A stretch of DNA of 31,218 nt from JAWWPY01 sp964412845. Its GTDB lineage: Bacteria > Actinomycetota > Actinomycetes > Streptosporangiales > Streptosporangiaceae. Positions within the stretch are counted from its first letter, which is position 1. Each line of letters begins with the position of its first letter. Shown here piece by piece: positions 8,601-16,607 of this stretch. The stretch covers positions 1 to 31,218 of the forward strand of contig CAYPQM010000080.1 of NCBI GenBank assembly GCA_964412845.1, read 5' to 3'. The position numbers and the translations under genes were made by a program. The notes under the pieces were generated by a model, which worked only from the letters and a program-made list of their open reading frames with translations, was not told the DNA's origin and ran no database searches.

Positions 8601-9175
8601 TGCCGCCCTTCGTCATGGAGGCCATCGAGGCCGGCCCGGTCAAGCTCACTTTCCGCCTCGCCCACGCCATCGTCAGCGTCGCCCACGGACCCCGGCGGGT
8701 CGCCCGCGACCTCCTCGGCGAAGCGGTGGCGGCCAGATTCCGGCACGTTCCCCCGGACCTGATGTGGATGACGTCCATGCTCGGCTACGCCATCCTGGCC
8801 ATCGAGCTGGCGGACCTGGGCGCCGCCGGGCAGCTCCTCGCGATCATCGAGCCGTACAGCGGCGAGGTCGCCACCAACCTGGGCCCCGTCGCCGCGTACG
8901 CGGGACGGCTTGCGTCGCTACTCGGCCGGCACGACGTCGCGGACCAGCATCTGAACGCCGCATTCGAGATCGCCGACGCCTTCGACTGGGACTACCACCG
9001 GGCCGCGATCCTGCTGGCCCGGGCCGCGGCCCGGCGCCGGTCGCTCGGCCGGCTCGACGATCCAGCAAGTGCGTGGCTCGCGACGGCCGAGGGCATCTGC
9101 GTCGCCCGCGGACTGCTGGGCATGCTCGCCGCGATCGGCGAACTGCGGGGTGATGCGCCGCTGATGCGCCGCTGA
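5630..9175 (+). CDS. SARP-type regulator fused to AAA/STAND ATPase and helical repeats (AfsR-like)
   Basis: The 1181-residue protein starts GTG 5630, preceded by GGGGAGGGG. Residues about 1-95 are an OmpR/SARP winged-helix domain (VRVLGPIQVV, SASQRRLLARLAV, LRTIVSRLRRGFGDTIVV, GRYRLAAAVD). Residues about 105-235 are a bacterial transcriptional activation domain (ALARWTGPAFDEFSAEAW...LVQALGGAGRQADALAAFQEYR). An ATPase follows with Walker A GEAGIGKTT near residue 310 and Walker B VVLLDDVQWAE near 423. The rest, about residues 650-1170, is helical and TPR-like. There is no C-terminal LuxR HTH. AfsR/SARP-LAL proteins activate secondary-metabolite or physiological genes. This one sits between hemG and hemQ, and its target is not evident. 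A tandem duplication ends the gene. Confidence 0.92.
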   Translation: MGDIAFVRVLGPIQVVTTAGRVLDLPSASQRRLLARLAVDAPRALRVDLLCDVLAVSPGALRTIVSRLRRGFGDTIVVGSQGRYRLAAAVDAALFTASLSPGGTGDDRIGTLERALARWTGPAFDEFSAEAWAAPEAARLAELHASVIEEHAVELMLTRRWAEAIAELRAHVSVHPLRDRPWGLLVQALGGAGRQADALAAFQEYRAYLAEWVGTEPSAEVGRIQRRIAAGWDGVEAGWDGSRERRRPVRSGSPRPAGPPSGPGNGWLPLPAELARGPAVVGRARELGLLAAETALLGGSGPRTVIVEGEAGIGKTTVLGAFARALRDEGSAAVLYGRCQDGPAVPLEPFRSLIGHLVEHAPAEVLRAHVTRCEGHLARIAPRLAARVELAGLQVSDDATERYLLFEAVSDLLTRLAAISPLVVLLDDVQWAEPTALQLLRHLGRGLVNVPVLLVLSARDTDERRSTELRAVLADLERRPGRRICLGGLDAAGLADLTAALLAVDAAAVRPAVSARLRDQTAGNPLYATQLVRHWAESGHLALAAAEVEFAVGAAGDEVPANLRNLLCSRVSSLGEEVVQVLSAAAVLGTQFAVGAVIEMVGISESDAVDALDVAEAAGLLVDVEARTATLRFVHIMVARAVYAGLPPGRRRRLHAQAAQVLAKRADAPTIQQAGQTARQYALGGMLAEARRWAMTAGDYAAEQLSPAEAARWYRTALDHGARLNDPGHERAELLVRLGHAQQQADDPGALATLTEAAALGRRCGATAVVAQAALATDRGFLRLSSAAPAQVAIVESALEVVGADPATRARLLALLAESLVSDVAGTRRTGLACEAVALADAGPDPTLLARICSSVLYALWGPGHEATRLRADVATRSIAAAAAAGDPHLEFGVHAAAYTVAIQLADPAGAARSLNRLHAIADQVSAPRMTWTVGYYEAFVATMQARFGDADRLVRESVLAGQAMGATDSLIVFAGQAAVLATIAGYRAELPPFVMEAIEAGPVKLTFRLAHAIVSVAHGPRRVARDLLGEAVAARFRHVPPDLMWMTSMLGYAILAIELADLGAAGQLLAIIEPYSGEVATNLGPVAAYAGRLASLLGRHDVADQHLNAAFEIADAFDWDYHRAAILLARAAARRRSLGRLDDPASAWLATAEGICVARGLLGMLAAIGELRGDAPLMRR
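9151..9175. repeat. 11-bp tandem duplication ending at the SARP stop codon
   Basis: TGATGCGCCGC occurs at 9151-9161 and 9162-9172, and the following TGA (9173-9175) is both the start of a third unit and the stop codon. Confidence 0.92.
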
Positions 9176-9303
9176 GATGGCGCCCCGTCAGGATGCTCCT
9201 GATCCACTATCGGCGCCACGATGCCCGGGGCCTGAGCTTTACCGTCCGGACCGAACGCGGCGATCGACCGGCCACACGCGGCCGACGAATGAAAGGCACG
9301 GCA

Positions 9304-9594
9304 ATGAGTTATGGCATCGTCCACCAGTTCAAAGGTGGAACCAAGCAGCAGTACGAAGCAACCGTCGCGGCCCTGCACCCGAGTGACGGCACCTTGCCGC
9401 CCGGCCAGATCTACCACGTGGCCGGGCCGTCCGCGGACGGCTGGACCGTCGTCGCCATACACGACTCGAAGGCCAGCTGGGAAAGCTTCCGTGACTCGAT
9501 CCTGGTGCCGCGTATGCAGCAGGGCATCGAGGGCGGCTTCACCGCCCCACCCGAGGAAGCCGGATTCGAGATCGTCACCGAGACCAACGCCTGA
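9304..9594 (+). CDS. Small dimeric alpha/beta-barrel protein (antibiotic-monooxygenase-like)
   Basis: This 96-residue protein starts at ATG 9304 behind GAAAGG. Its pattern (SYGIVHQFKGGTKQQYEATVAALHP, then IYHVAGPSADGWTVVAIHDSKASWESFRDSILVPRM, then AGFEIVTETNA) matches the ferredoxin-like barrel of ABM/stress-responsive A/B-barrel proteins: beta-alpha-beta, with a W-x-V-h-(D/E) central strand and a helix ending in a short acidic tail. No catalytic residues can be named. It may be an oxygenase-like enzyme or a binding protein. It lies 128 bp after the SARP gene and 29 bp before the SRPBCC gene, so the two small genes could be co-transcribed and be SARP targets; that is inference. Confidence 0.7.
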   Translation: MSYGIVHQFKGGTKQQYEATVAALHPSDGTLPPGQIYHVAGPSADGWTVVAIHDSKASWESFRDSILVPRMQQGIEGGFTAPPEEAGFEIVTETNA

Positions 9595-9623
9595 CCGAGC
9601 AACTGGCCGCGATCGGCGATGCC

Positions 9624-10067
9624 GTGGGCAGCAACGACGCTGAGTCTCGCCGCTCGCCGCGCGGCGGGGCGTTCGTCGCGCGCACCTTCGCCGTGCACGT
9701 CCGCGCGTGTCCCGGACTCGTCTGGACCACACTGACCGACCCGGACCAGACCGCCGCGTTCCTCTACGGCCTGGCGGCGCGCTCGACCTGGCTCCCGGGA
9801 GCGGAAATCGGCTTTCGCCGTGGCGATCGCGTCGAGCTGACCGGTCGTGTCCTGCACGCCCGGTGCCCCGAACGGCTGTCCTACCTGCTGCAATCCGGGC
9901 CGGACGACCCGCCCGTGTACCTGACCTGGCTGATCAGGCCGTCGCCGGGCGGGTGCACGATCCGGCTGGAGATCGACGAGGTCGGCCACGCCGACTCCGC
10001 TGAGGACGCCGAGGATGTCTGGCTGCCCGTCCTCGCGGCGCTGCAGCAGCTGCTGAATCCGGGCTGA
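9624..10067 (+). CDS. SRPBCC/START-like domain protein
   Basis: The 147-residue protein carries the AHSA1/polyketide-cyclase-like fold signature: ARTFAVHVRACPGLVWTTLTDPDQTAAFLYGLAARSTW, then a PGAEIGFRRGD strand pair, VLHARCPERLSYLLQ, YLTWLIRPSPGGCTIRLEIDEV, and a final long helix VWLPVLAALQQLLN. Start GTG 9624 lacks a clear Shine-Dalgarno, so the N-terminus is uncertain. SRPBCC proteins bind hydrophobic ligands in a deep cavity, and some catalyse cyclisation or aromatisation. No ligand can be deduced. It lies between the dimeric-barrel gene and hemQ on the same strand. Confidence 0.72.
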   Translation: MGSNDAESRRSPRGGAFVARTFAVHVRACPGLVWTTLTDPDQTAAFLYGLAARSTWLPGAEIGFRRGDRVELTGRVLHARCPERLSYLLQSGPDDPPVYLTWLIRPSPGGCTIRLEIDEVGHADSAEDAEDVWLPVLAALQQLLNPG

Positions 10068-10122
10068 TACCGGCTGCGTGGCGGCGTCAGCGGCCAGGGG
10101 GCGGGCACCGGCGCGGGGTGGG

Positions 10123-10917
10123 ATGGCGGACAATAGGAGCATGGGTGGCAGCGATAGCGCAGGAAACGACGGGGCAGGCAGGACTGCGGAAACGGCCGGG
10201 GCGGCGGCCAGGCCGCGGGCCCGTGACCTGAATGAGCTGATCCGCTACACGATGTGGTCGGTGTTCCGGGTCCGCGACCCGGGGGCGCTGGATGCGGCGG
10301 GAACGGGCAGTGGCGGCCGGGCGGGCCTCGCGGCTGAGGTCAGCGACCTGGGCCAGCAGGCGGCAGGTAAGGGCGTGGTCACCAGGGGCTGCTACGACGT
10401 CCAGGGCCTGCGCGCCGACGCGGACTACATGTTCTGGTGGATCGCGCCGACCCCCGATGACCTTCAGGAGCAGTACAGCCGGTTCCGCCGGACCGGCCTG
10501 GGCCGGGCCAGCGAGCCGGTCTGGTCGGCCATGGCCCTGCACCGGCCGGCCGAGTTCAACAAGGGGCACATTCCCGCGTTCCTGGCCGACGAGGAGCCAG
10601 GCGCCTACATCTGCGTCTACCCGTTCGTGCGGTCATTGGAGTGGTACCTGCTTGACCCGGCCGAGCGCCGGGCGCTGCTCGCCGAGCACGGGAAGATGGC
10701 CCGGGACTACCCTGATGTCCGCGCCAACACGGTGTCCTGCTTCGCCTTGAACGACTATGAGTGGATGCTCGCGTTCGAAGCCGAGGAACTGCACCGGATC
10801 GTGGACCTGATGCGCCACCTGCGCGGCGCCAGGGCCCGGCTGCACACCCGGGTGGAGATCCCGTTCTACACCGGGCGGCGCAAGCCGGTCGGGGAGTTGC
10901 TGGCCGCCCTGCCGTAG
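10123..10917 (+). CDS. hemQ: Coproheme decarboxylase HemQ (ChdC), chlorite-dismutase family
   Basis: The protein decarboxylates coproheme to haem b, the last step of the coproporphyrin-dependent route used by actinobacteria. Family landmarks include ELIRYTMWSVFRV near the N-terminus, GCYDVQGLRADADYMFWWI, the catalytic-tyrosine motif YPFVRSLEWYLL (Tyr at codon 10618, residue 166), EHGKMARDYPDVRANTV, CFALNDYEWMLAFE and VEIPFYTGRRKP at the end. The N-terminal 30 residues are a low-complexity Gly/Ala/Arg extension. ATG 10123 is chosen; ATG 10141, with AGGAG only one base upstream, and GTG 10078 are alternatives. It is convergent with msrB, with 6 bp between the stops. HemG is 4.7 kb upstream rather than adjacent. 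Confidence 0.93.
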   Translation: MADNRSMGGSDSAGNDGAGRTAETAGAAARPRARDLNELIRYTMWSVFRVRDPGALDAAGTGSGGRAGLAAEVSDLGQQAAGKGVVTRGCYDVQGLRADADYMFWWIAPTPDDLQEQYSRFRRTGLGRASEPVWSAMALHRPAEFNKGHIPAFLADEEPGAYICVYPFVRSLEWYLLDPAERRALLAEHGKMARDYPDVRANTVSCFALNDYEWMLAFEAEELHRIVDLMRHLRGARARLHTRVEIPFYTGRRKPVGELLAALP

Positions 10918-10923
10918 CCGGGC

Positions 10924-11349
10924 TCAGCCCTGGTCGCTGGCGCCGCTACCTGCGACGGGTTCCAGGGTGAGCGAGACCGAGTTGATGCACCAGCGCTGGT
11001 CGGTGGGCACCTGGTAGCCCTCGCCCTCGAACACGTGCCCGAGATGGGAGTCGCAGCGGGCGCACCGGACTTCGGTCCGCACCGAGCCGAGCGAGCGGTC
11101 CTCGATCAGCACCACGGCGTCGTCTTCGGTCGGCTGGTAGAAACTGGGCCACCCGCAGTGTGAGTCGAACTTCTCCGCCGACCTGAAGAGCTCAGCCCCG
11201 CAGGCCCGGCAGCGATACACGCCCTCGGCCTTCGTCTCGGTGTACTCGCCCGTCCACGGCGCCTCGGTATCGGCCTCGCGCAGCACCCGGTACTCCTCAG
11301 GGGTGAGCTGCTGGCGCCATTCCGCGTCTGTCCGCTCGACCTTCTCCAT
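10924..11349 (-). CDS. msrB: Peptide-methionine (R)-S-oxide reductase MsrB
   Basis: The 141-residue protein is a complete MsrB. Zinc ligands are C47/C50 (CRAC) and C96/C99 (CARC). The substrate pocket motif is HCGWPSF, followed by RTEVRCARCDSHLGHVFEGEG. The catalytic cysteine is C121 in RWCINSVSL. It reduces the R-epimer of methionine sulfoxide in oxidised proteins with thioredoxin. The N-terminus EWRQQLTPEEYRVLREADTEAPWTGEY is standard for the family. It lies tail to tail with hemQ, a neighbourhood I recall from other actinomycetes. The TGA stop lies in a small GGGC-TCA-GCCC inverted repeat (plus-strand view) that may help to end both transcripts. Confidence 0.95.
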   Translation of the reverse strand: MEKVERTDAEWRQQLTPEEYRVLREADTEAPWTGEYTETKAEGVYRCRACGAELFRSAEKFDSHCGWPSFYQPTEDDAVVLIEDRSLGSVRTEVRCARCDSHLGHVFEGEGYQVPTDQRWCINSVSLTLEPVAGSGASDQG

Positions 11350-11415
11350 GCCGGTGAGACTACCCGGCCCGGATACCGCTACCCTCTACACGGCGAGATC
11401 ACGGAGGCATTCGAC

Positions 11416-11955
11416 ATGCAGTGGCTGAACGAACCTGCCAGCTGGCAGCGGACCGACGACGTGCTGCAGGTGAACGCTGATCCGGGCACCGACTTCTGGC
11501 GGGTCACCGGCTACGGGTACATCCGCGACAGCGGCCATGTGTACGGTGAGGTCGTCGCCGGTGATCTTGATGTCGCGGTGCGGGTCCGCGGCAACTACGC
11601 CACTCAGTACGACCAGGCCGGTGTGATGCTCCGGGCCGACGAGCGCACCTGGCTGAAAACCGGGGTGGAGTTCTTCGAGGGCCGCCGCCGGCTGAGCACC
11701 GTGCTGACACTGGGGCTTTCCAGCTGGGCGGTGGCGGACCTGCCGGACGGCACGGATGAGGTCTCGCTGCGCGTGTCCCGGCGCAACGACGCGGTGGAGA
11801 TCCGCTACACCACCGGCGGCGGCCCGCCGGAACTTGCCGCCCTGGTCTTCCTGCCGCCGGACCGTGAGCTCCTGGCCGGCATCATGTGCGCGGCCCCTGA
11901 CGGCCCCGGGTTCAGCGTGTCCTTCCACGAGCTGCGCATCGCGGCCCGCGAGTAG
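11416..11955 (+). CDS. DUF1349 domain protein (concanavalin-like fold)
   Basis: This 179-residue protein starts at ATG 11416 with GGAGG about 9 nt upstream. It has the DUF1349 pattern: a WLNEPASWQRTDDVLQVNADPGTDFWR opening, then DLDVAVRVRGNYATQYDQAGVMLRADERTWLKTGVEFFEGRRRLSTVLT, and a beta-rich second half ending with GIMCAAPDGPGFSVSFHELRI. The family is predicted to be a jelly-roll and includes yeast and bacterial proteins of unknown or regulatory function. The gene is divergent from msrB (66 bp apart) and convergent with valS. No signal peptide is visible, so it should be cytoplasmic. Function is not known. Confidence 0.88.
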   Translation: MQWLNEPASWQRTDDVLQVNADPGTDFWRVTGYGYIRDSGHVYGEVVAGDLDVAVRVRGNYATQYDQAGVMLRADERTWLKTGVEFFEGRRRLSTVLTLGLSSWAVADLPDGTDEVSLRVSRRNDAVEIRYTTGGGPPELAALVFLPPDRELLAGIMCAAPDGPGFSVSFHELRIAARE

Positions 11956-11997
11956 CCGCGCCGCGCCGCGCCGGGGCGCCGCCGGTCAGGCCGGGGG

Positions 11998-14596
11998 TCA
12001 CAGGGTCACTGCGTGCACCGGCTCAGGGCTGGCGGAGGGGTGGACCACGACCTGGTCCACCCTGCCCGCCGCCTGCACGTCGCGCAGCGCCGCCCGGACA
12101 GCGGCGATGTCGTCCTCAGCGGCCGACACGACCAGCTTGCGGACCGGGGCCCGCATGGACAGCCGGGCCGCCGACTTGGCCGTCCGGATCGCGCCGATCG
12201 CGGCCGAGGCGGCATCGAGCACCCGCAGGTCCGCGCCGCGCGCCACGGCGCGCAGCTCATCGGGATCGGGCCAGGAGGCGCGGTGGATGAAACCCTCCTG
12301 CCACCAGGACCATGCCTCCTCGGTGACAAACGGCAGGAACGGCGCGAACAGCCGGAGCATCGTGGACAGGGCGAGGCGCAGCGCGGAGATCGCGGACTGC
12401 GCGGCCTGGCTGCCCTGCTCGCCGTAGCCGCGGGACTTGACGAGTTCCACATAGTCGTCGCAGAAGAACCAGAAGAATTCCTCGGTGGCCTCCAGTGCCC
12501 GGGCATGGTCGTAGCCGTCGAACGCCGTAGTGCAGATGGCCACCACGTCGCCCAGCCTGCGCAGCATGGCGCGGTCCAGCGCCTCGGTCACCGCGGCGGC
12601 GGCCGGCAGTTCCTGGGCCGGCTCCGGCGGCGGCAGGGCGAGTGCGAATCGGGACACGTTAAGTATTTTCGTGGCGAGCCGGCGCCCGACCCTGAGCTGG
12701 CCCGGGTCGAACGTCATGTCGGCGCCCAGGCGGCCGCTGGCCGCCCAGTAGCGCACCGCGTCGGACCTGTACTGGCGGATCGGGTCCATCGGGGTCACCA
12801 CGTTCCCCACGGATTTGGACATTTTCTTGCGGTCCGGGTCGAGGATCCAGCCGGAGATGGCCGCGTGCCGCCACGGCAGCGCATCGTGCTCCAGGTGGGA
12901 GCGGAGCACCGCGTAGAACAGCCAGGTGCGGATGATCTCGTGGGCCTGCGGGCGCAGGTCCATCGGGAAGATCCGGGACATCAGGTCACCGTCCCGCGTC
13001 CAGTGCCCCGCGATCTGCGGGGTGAGCGAGGAGGTGGCCCAGGTGTCCATGACGTCAGGGTCGGCGGTGAACCCGCCGGGCCGGCCGCGCTGATCCTCGG
13101 TGTAGCCGGGTGCCGGGTCGGTCGCGGGATCCACCGGGAGCGCCCCGTCGGCGGGCGTGACAGGCGCGTCGTAGCCAGGCAGGCCATTGGCGTCGAGCGG
13201 ATACCAGACCGGCACCGGCACGCCAAAGAAACGCTGCCTGCTGACCAGCCAGTCGCCGGTCAGGCCGGTCACCCAGTTCTCGTAGCGGACCTGCATGTGC
13301 GGCGGGTGCCAGCTGAGTTCCTGGCCGCGGGCGATCAGCGCCTCGCGCAGGGCGTCATCGCGCCCGCCGTTCCGCAGGAACCACTGGCGGGTGGAGATGA
13401 TCTCCAGCGGCCGGTCGCCGCGCTCGTAGAACTTCACCGGGTGGGTGATCGGCTCCGGTTCGCCGAGCAGGTCACCAGAGGCCCGCAGCATCGAGGTGAC
13501 CTGCCGCCGGGCGGCCTTGCTGGTGGCGCCCGCGAGTTGCTGGTAGGCGGCGCGCCCCGCCCGGCTGATGATCCCGGACGGCGGGCAGGCCACGAACCGG
13601 CCATCGGGGCCGAGCACCGGCCTGGTCTCCAGGTGCAGGTCGCGCCACCAGGTGACGTCGGTCGTATCGCCGAATGTGCAGATCATCGCGATGCCGGTGC
13701 CCTTGGCCGGGTCGGCCAGCTGGTGCGCCATGACCGGCACCCCGGTGCCGAACAGCGGCGTTGTCACGGTCGTGCCGATGAGCGCGGTGTACCGCGGGTC
13801 GCCGGGATGGGCGACTAGGGCCACGCACGCGGGCAGCAGCTCAGGCCGGGTGGTCGCGACCGGGACCGGCGCGCCGTCGGGCCCCCGGAACGCGACCTGG
13901 TGGTAGGCGCCGGGAATGTCCCGGTCCTCAAGTTCCGCCTGGGCCACGGCGGTGCGGAACGTCACATCCCACAGGGTCGGGCCCTCGGCCAGGTACGCCT
14001 CGCCCCGGGCCAGGTTGTGCAGGAACGCGCGCTGCGCGATGGCCCGGGAATTCTCGTCGATCGTCTGGTACATCGTGGACCAGTCCACCGACAGCCCGAT
14101 CCGCCGCCAGGCCTGCTCGAATGCCTGCTCATCCAGGCTGGTCAGCCGCTCGCAGAGGGCGACGAAGTTGCGCCGGGACACGCTGGCCGGCTCCCCGTCA
14201 TGGCGGGCGGGCGGCACGAAGCCAGGGTCATACGGCAGCGCCGGATCGCACCGGACGTGGAAGTAGTTCTGCACCCGGCGCTCGGTGGGCAGGCCGTTGT
14301 CGTCCCACCCGATCGGGTAGAAGACCTCTTTGCCCCGCATGCGCTGGAATCGCGCGACCGTGTCGGTATGCGTGAACGAGCAGACGTGACCGATGTGCAG
14401 AGCGCCGCTGACCGTCAGCGGGGGAGTGTCGATGGAGAAGACATCGGCCCGCGACTTGGTCCGGTCAAACTTGTACTACACGCCCCTCTTCCCACCGGCG
14501 CGACCATTTCTCCTCGATGCCGTCAAGCGAAGGCTTGCCCGGCACCAGGCTGGCGTGCCGCGGGTCCGCGGCGCTGGGGCGGGAATCGGTGCTCAT
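11998..14596 (-). CDS. valS: Valyl-tRNA synthetase, with an apparent one-base frameshift near codon 41
   Basis: The main frame encodes a class I synthetase of the type with LPTERRVQNYF. It has the HIGH signature as GALHIGHV (about 14400), the KMSKS loop KKMSKSVGNVV, an editing domain (about residues 190-330) with TTRPELLPACVALVAHP, the GDWLVSRQRFFGVPVPVWYP segment and the anticodon-binding DALPWRHAAISGW...FLPFVTEEAWSWW region. The N-terminal frame starts at ATG 14596 (MSTDSRPSAADPRHASLV) and runs to RWEEGRV, then hits TGA 14467. Deleting one G at about 14476 restores EEGRVYKFDRTKSRADVF and joins both halves into about 865 residues, the expected length. Without repair, the first ATG in the main frame (14340) yields a protein lacking HIGH. 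Because ValRS is essential, this is either a draft sequence error or a spare copy. Confidence 0.88.
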
Positions 14597-14731
14597 GCCC
14601 GCCAGGGTAGCGCACGCCCGCCCCGGGCCCAAGTGCGTTGCGCCGCCGCGCCTCGTGCCTGAGCCGGCACACATCCGCTGATGGCGATCCGGGCTGCAAC
14701 GGGCCGGTGCTGGGCCGCGCCTCGTTTCGGC

Positions 14732-16417
14732 TCAGCCGGGCAGCTCGATCGGCCCGATATCGGCGAACACGTCCCCTGGTCCGGGGTTGTCAGGGTGGGT
14801 CTGGCCGCCGAGGTGATGCATGATGCCCCAGACCGCGTTCAGCGAGGTCTGGACCGCGCCCTCGACCCACGCGGGTGTCCAGGAGACGTCGTCTCCGGCG
14901 ATGAAGATGCCCTGCTGTTCCGGCGGCAATCGATCTTGCATGAAATGGGCGTACATGCGCTGGTTGTATCGGTAGTGCCCGGGCAGCGCCCCCTTGAACG
15001 CGCCCAGGAAGTGCCGGTCGGCCTCCCAGGACACGGTGATCGGGTCACCGATGATGTGGCTGGCGATGTCGACATCTGGATAGATCTTGTTCAGGGCGTT
15101 GAGCGCGAGCCGGACCCGGCGGTCGACCGGCTCGGGGAGCATCTTCAGCGCGTCGCTCATCCAGGAGTACGTCAGGCAGATCACGCCCGGCTGGTTGTCA
15201 CCATTGTCGAACAGATAGGTGCCACGGGTCAGCCGGTCGGTCAGCGTCATGCTCATGACGTCGCGGCCAGTGCGCGGATCTGTGTCCTTCCAAAACGGCC
15301 GGTCGACCATCACGAAAGTCTTGGAGGACTGCATGTAGCGCGTCCGGTCGAGGGCCGTCCATATCTTCGGGGAGAACAGTCCCTCGTCGCATTCGATCTG
15401 CGTGGTGAGCAGCCAACTCTGGCAGGTCGCCAGCACCGCCGCGTACCGGCGGGTATGCCCCCAGGCGTCGGTAACCGCGAACCGGCCATCGCAGTCGCGC
15501 CCGAGCCGCGCGACGCCAGCCCGGGGTGCGCCGGAGTGCAGCGAGGCCAGCGAGGTGCCAGGCGGCCAGTGGGCGACCTCGGACGCAGCGTGGCGCCAGA
15601 TTCCGCGGGGAACTTGTTCGACGCCGCCGACCACCAGGCGCTGGTCCTCGTCACAGTTGGTCATCACGACCCGGAAGATTTCCAGCATGGAGTTCGGATA
15701 GTCGGAATCCCAGCCGCCGGTGCCGAACCCTACATTTCCGAACACCTCGCGGTGGTGGAACGACAGCGAGGAGAACGCCTTCGAGCTCGCGACGAAGTCG
15801 TAGAACGTACGGTCGTCCCAGCGGGGCACGAGATCGTTCCACAGCGACTTCAGCGTAGTGACGTCGCGTGCCCGGATCGCGTCCTGGATGTCGGAGAAGC
15901 GCACATCCTCCAGAGCCTGCGCCCATGCATCGGCGACCTCGGTGAACAGCGGGGGAAGGTCGTCAAGCGTGTGCGCATAATGCGTGACGCCCTCGAGATC
16001 GATGACCGTGCTGCCGGCGGCCTCGGTCAGCGGGTTGGGAAACGGCCGACTCTGCAGGCCCAGCATGTCGACGTAGTGGTAGAAGGACGTCGCCGACACC
16101 GGGAAACGCATCCCGCCGAGTTCCGCGACCACGCCCTCGGCTCCATCGAAGGCCTGCGAACGCAGCCGCCCGCCCATCTGTGAGGCCTCGTAGACCACTG
16201 GCTTGACACCGAGCCTCATCAGCTCGTAGGCAGCGACCAGGCCGGAGATGCCAGCACCGACGATGGCGACCTCCACGCCGTGATGCTCGGCCGGGATCGA
16301 GCCGAGACCCGCCGGGTGCGCGATCCAGTCGTCGAACGGGAACGGGAAGTCCGGGCCGAAGATCGTGACCGGGCCTTTGTCGCCCTGAGGCGCATCCCGG
16401 CTACATTCGTTCACCAT
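14732..16417 (-). CDS. Flavin amine oxidase, tryptophan 2-monooxygenase/L-amino-acid oxidase-like
   Basis: The 561-residue protein has an FAD-binding loop VAIVGAGISGLVAAYEL (G54, G56, G59 from ATG 16417), then VVYEASQMGGRLRSQ and the substrate-side motif ELGGMRFPVSATSFYHYVDMLGL. The C-terminal FAD motif ends with GIFIAGDDVSWTPAWVEGAVQTSLNAVWG. Motif by motif it follows bacterial IaaM-type tryptophan 2-monooxygenases and related L-amino-acid oxidases (GFGTGGWDSDYPNSMLEIFRVVM, DQRLVVGGVEQVP, SSKTFVMVDRPFW). IaaM would convert Trp to indole-3-acetamide, but an oxidase making the imino acid is equally possible. No amidase partner lies nearby. The ATG at 16468 would add 17 residues. A membrane-protein stub lies 31 bp upstream on the same strand. 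Confidence 0.85.
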   Translation of the reverse strand: MVNECSRDAPQGDKGPVTIFGPDFPFPFDDWIAHPAGLGSIPAEHHGVEVAIVGAGISGLVAAYELMRLGVKPVVYEASQMGGRLRSQAFDGAEGVVAELGGMRFPVSATSFYHYVDMLGLQSRPFPNPLTEAAGSTVIDLEGVTHYAHTLDDLPPLFTEVADAWAQALEDVRFSDIQDAIRARDVTTLKSLWNDLVPRWDDRTFYDFVASSKAFSSLSFHHREVFGNVGFGTGGWDSDYPNSMLEIFRVVMTNCDEDQRLVVGGVEQVPRGIWRHAASEVAHWPPGTSLASLHSGAPRAGVARLGRDCDGRFAVTDAWGHTRRYAAVLATCQSWLLTTQIECDEGLFSPKIWTALDRTRYMQSSKTFVMVDRPFWKDTDPRTGRDVMSMTLTDRLTRGTYLFDNGDNQPGVICLTYSWMSDALKMLPEPVDRRVRLALNALNKIYPDVDIASHIIGDPITVSWEADRHFLGAFKGALPGHYRYNQRMYAHFMQDRLPPEQQGIFIAGDDVSWTPAWVEGAVQTSLNAVWGIMHHLGGQTHPDNPGPGDVFADIGPIELPG

Positions 16418-16448
16418 GAAGGCGCCTAACGCTGGCGGTGGAAGCCTG

Positions 16449-16556
16449 CTACGCCGGAGGATACGCACGACCGCGCGATGCGTTCCAAGCAGGGTGCGGG
16501 ACGCGCCGGCGGTGCTGCCACCAGCGCAGGATCGCCGCCACCGCGACCAGCGACCA
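16449..16556 (-). CDS. C-terminal stub of a membrane protein, cut by the assembly gap
   Basis: Reading away from the N run on the minus strand gives 35 residues and a TAG stop (16451-16449). The sequence is WSLVAVAAILRWW, a hydrophobic helix end, followed by a basic tail QHRRRVPHPAWNASRGRAYPPA. That is the normal look of a last transmembrane segment with a positive-inside tail. The rest of the gene would lie in the gap or be missing. It is 31 bp before the flavoenzyme start, so it could be in its operon. It is too short to name. Confidence 0.35.
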   Translation of the reverse strand, partial: WSLVAVAAILRWWQHRRRVPHPAWNASRGRAYPPA

Positions 16557-16566
16557 NNNNNNNNNN
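16557..16566. other. Run of ten Ns (assembly gap of unknown true length)
   Basis: Ten Ns separate the minus-strand flavoenzyme block from the plus-strand polymerase/signalling block. A fixed run of ten is typical of a scaffold join, so the two sides may be farther apart than drawn, and the membrane-protein stub supports missing sequence. Confidence 0.95.
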
Positions 16567-16607
16567 CTCGAGGCAGACCACCCGGCGGCCCGGGCTACGG
16601 TGGGGGA

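Noticed and set aside
12013..13818. Long plus-strand open frame of 601 codons opposite valS
   Set aside because: It is antisense to clear synthetase motifs and gives a Gly/Arg/His-rich sequence with no family pattern. High GC leaves such shadow frames open.
14465..14490. Programmed frameshift or TAG readthrough in valS
   Set aside because: No slippery sequence or stimulator is visible. Placing the shift in the G-run leaves a TAG in frame, whereas one extra base at about 14476 explains the family sequence exactly.
14681..16183. 500-codon plus-strand open frame opposite the flavoenzyme
   Set aside because: The minus strand has the full FAD oxidase motif set. The plus frame has no recognisable domain.
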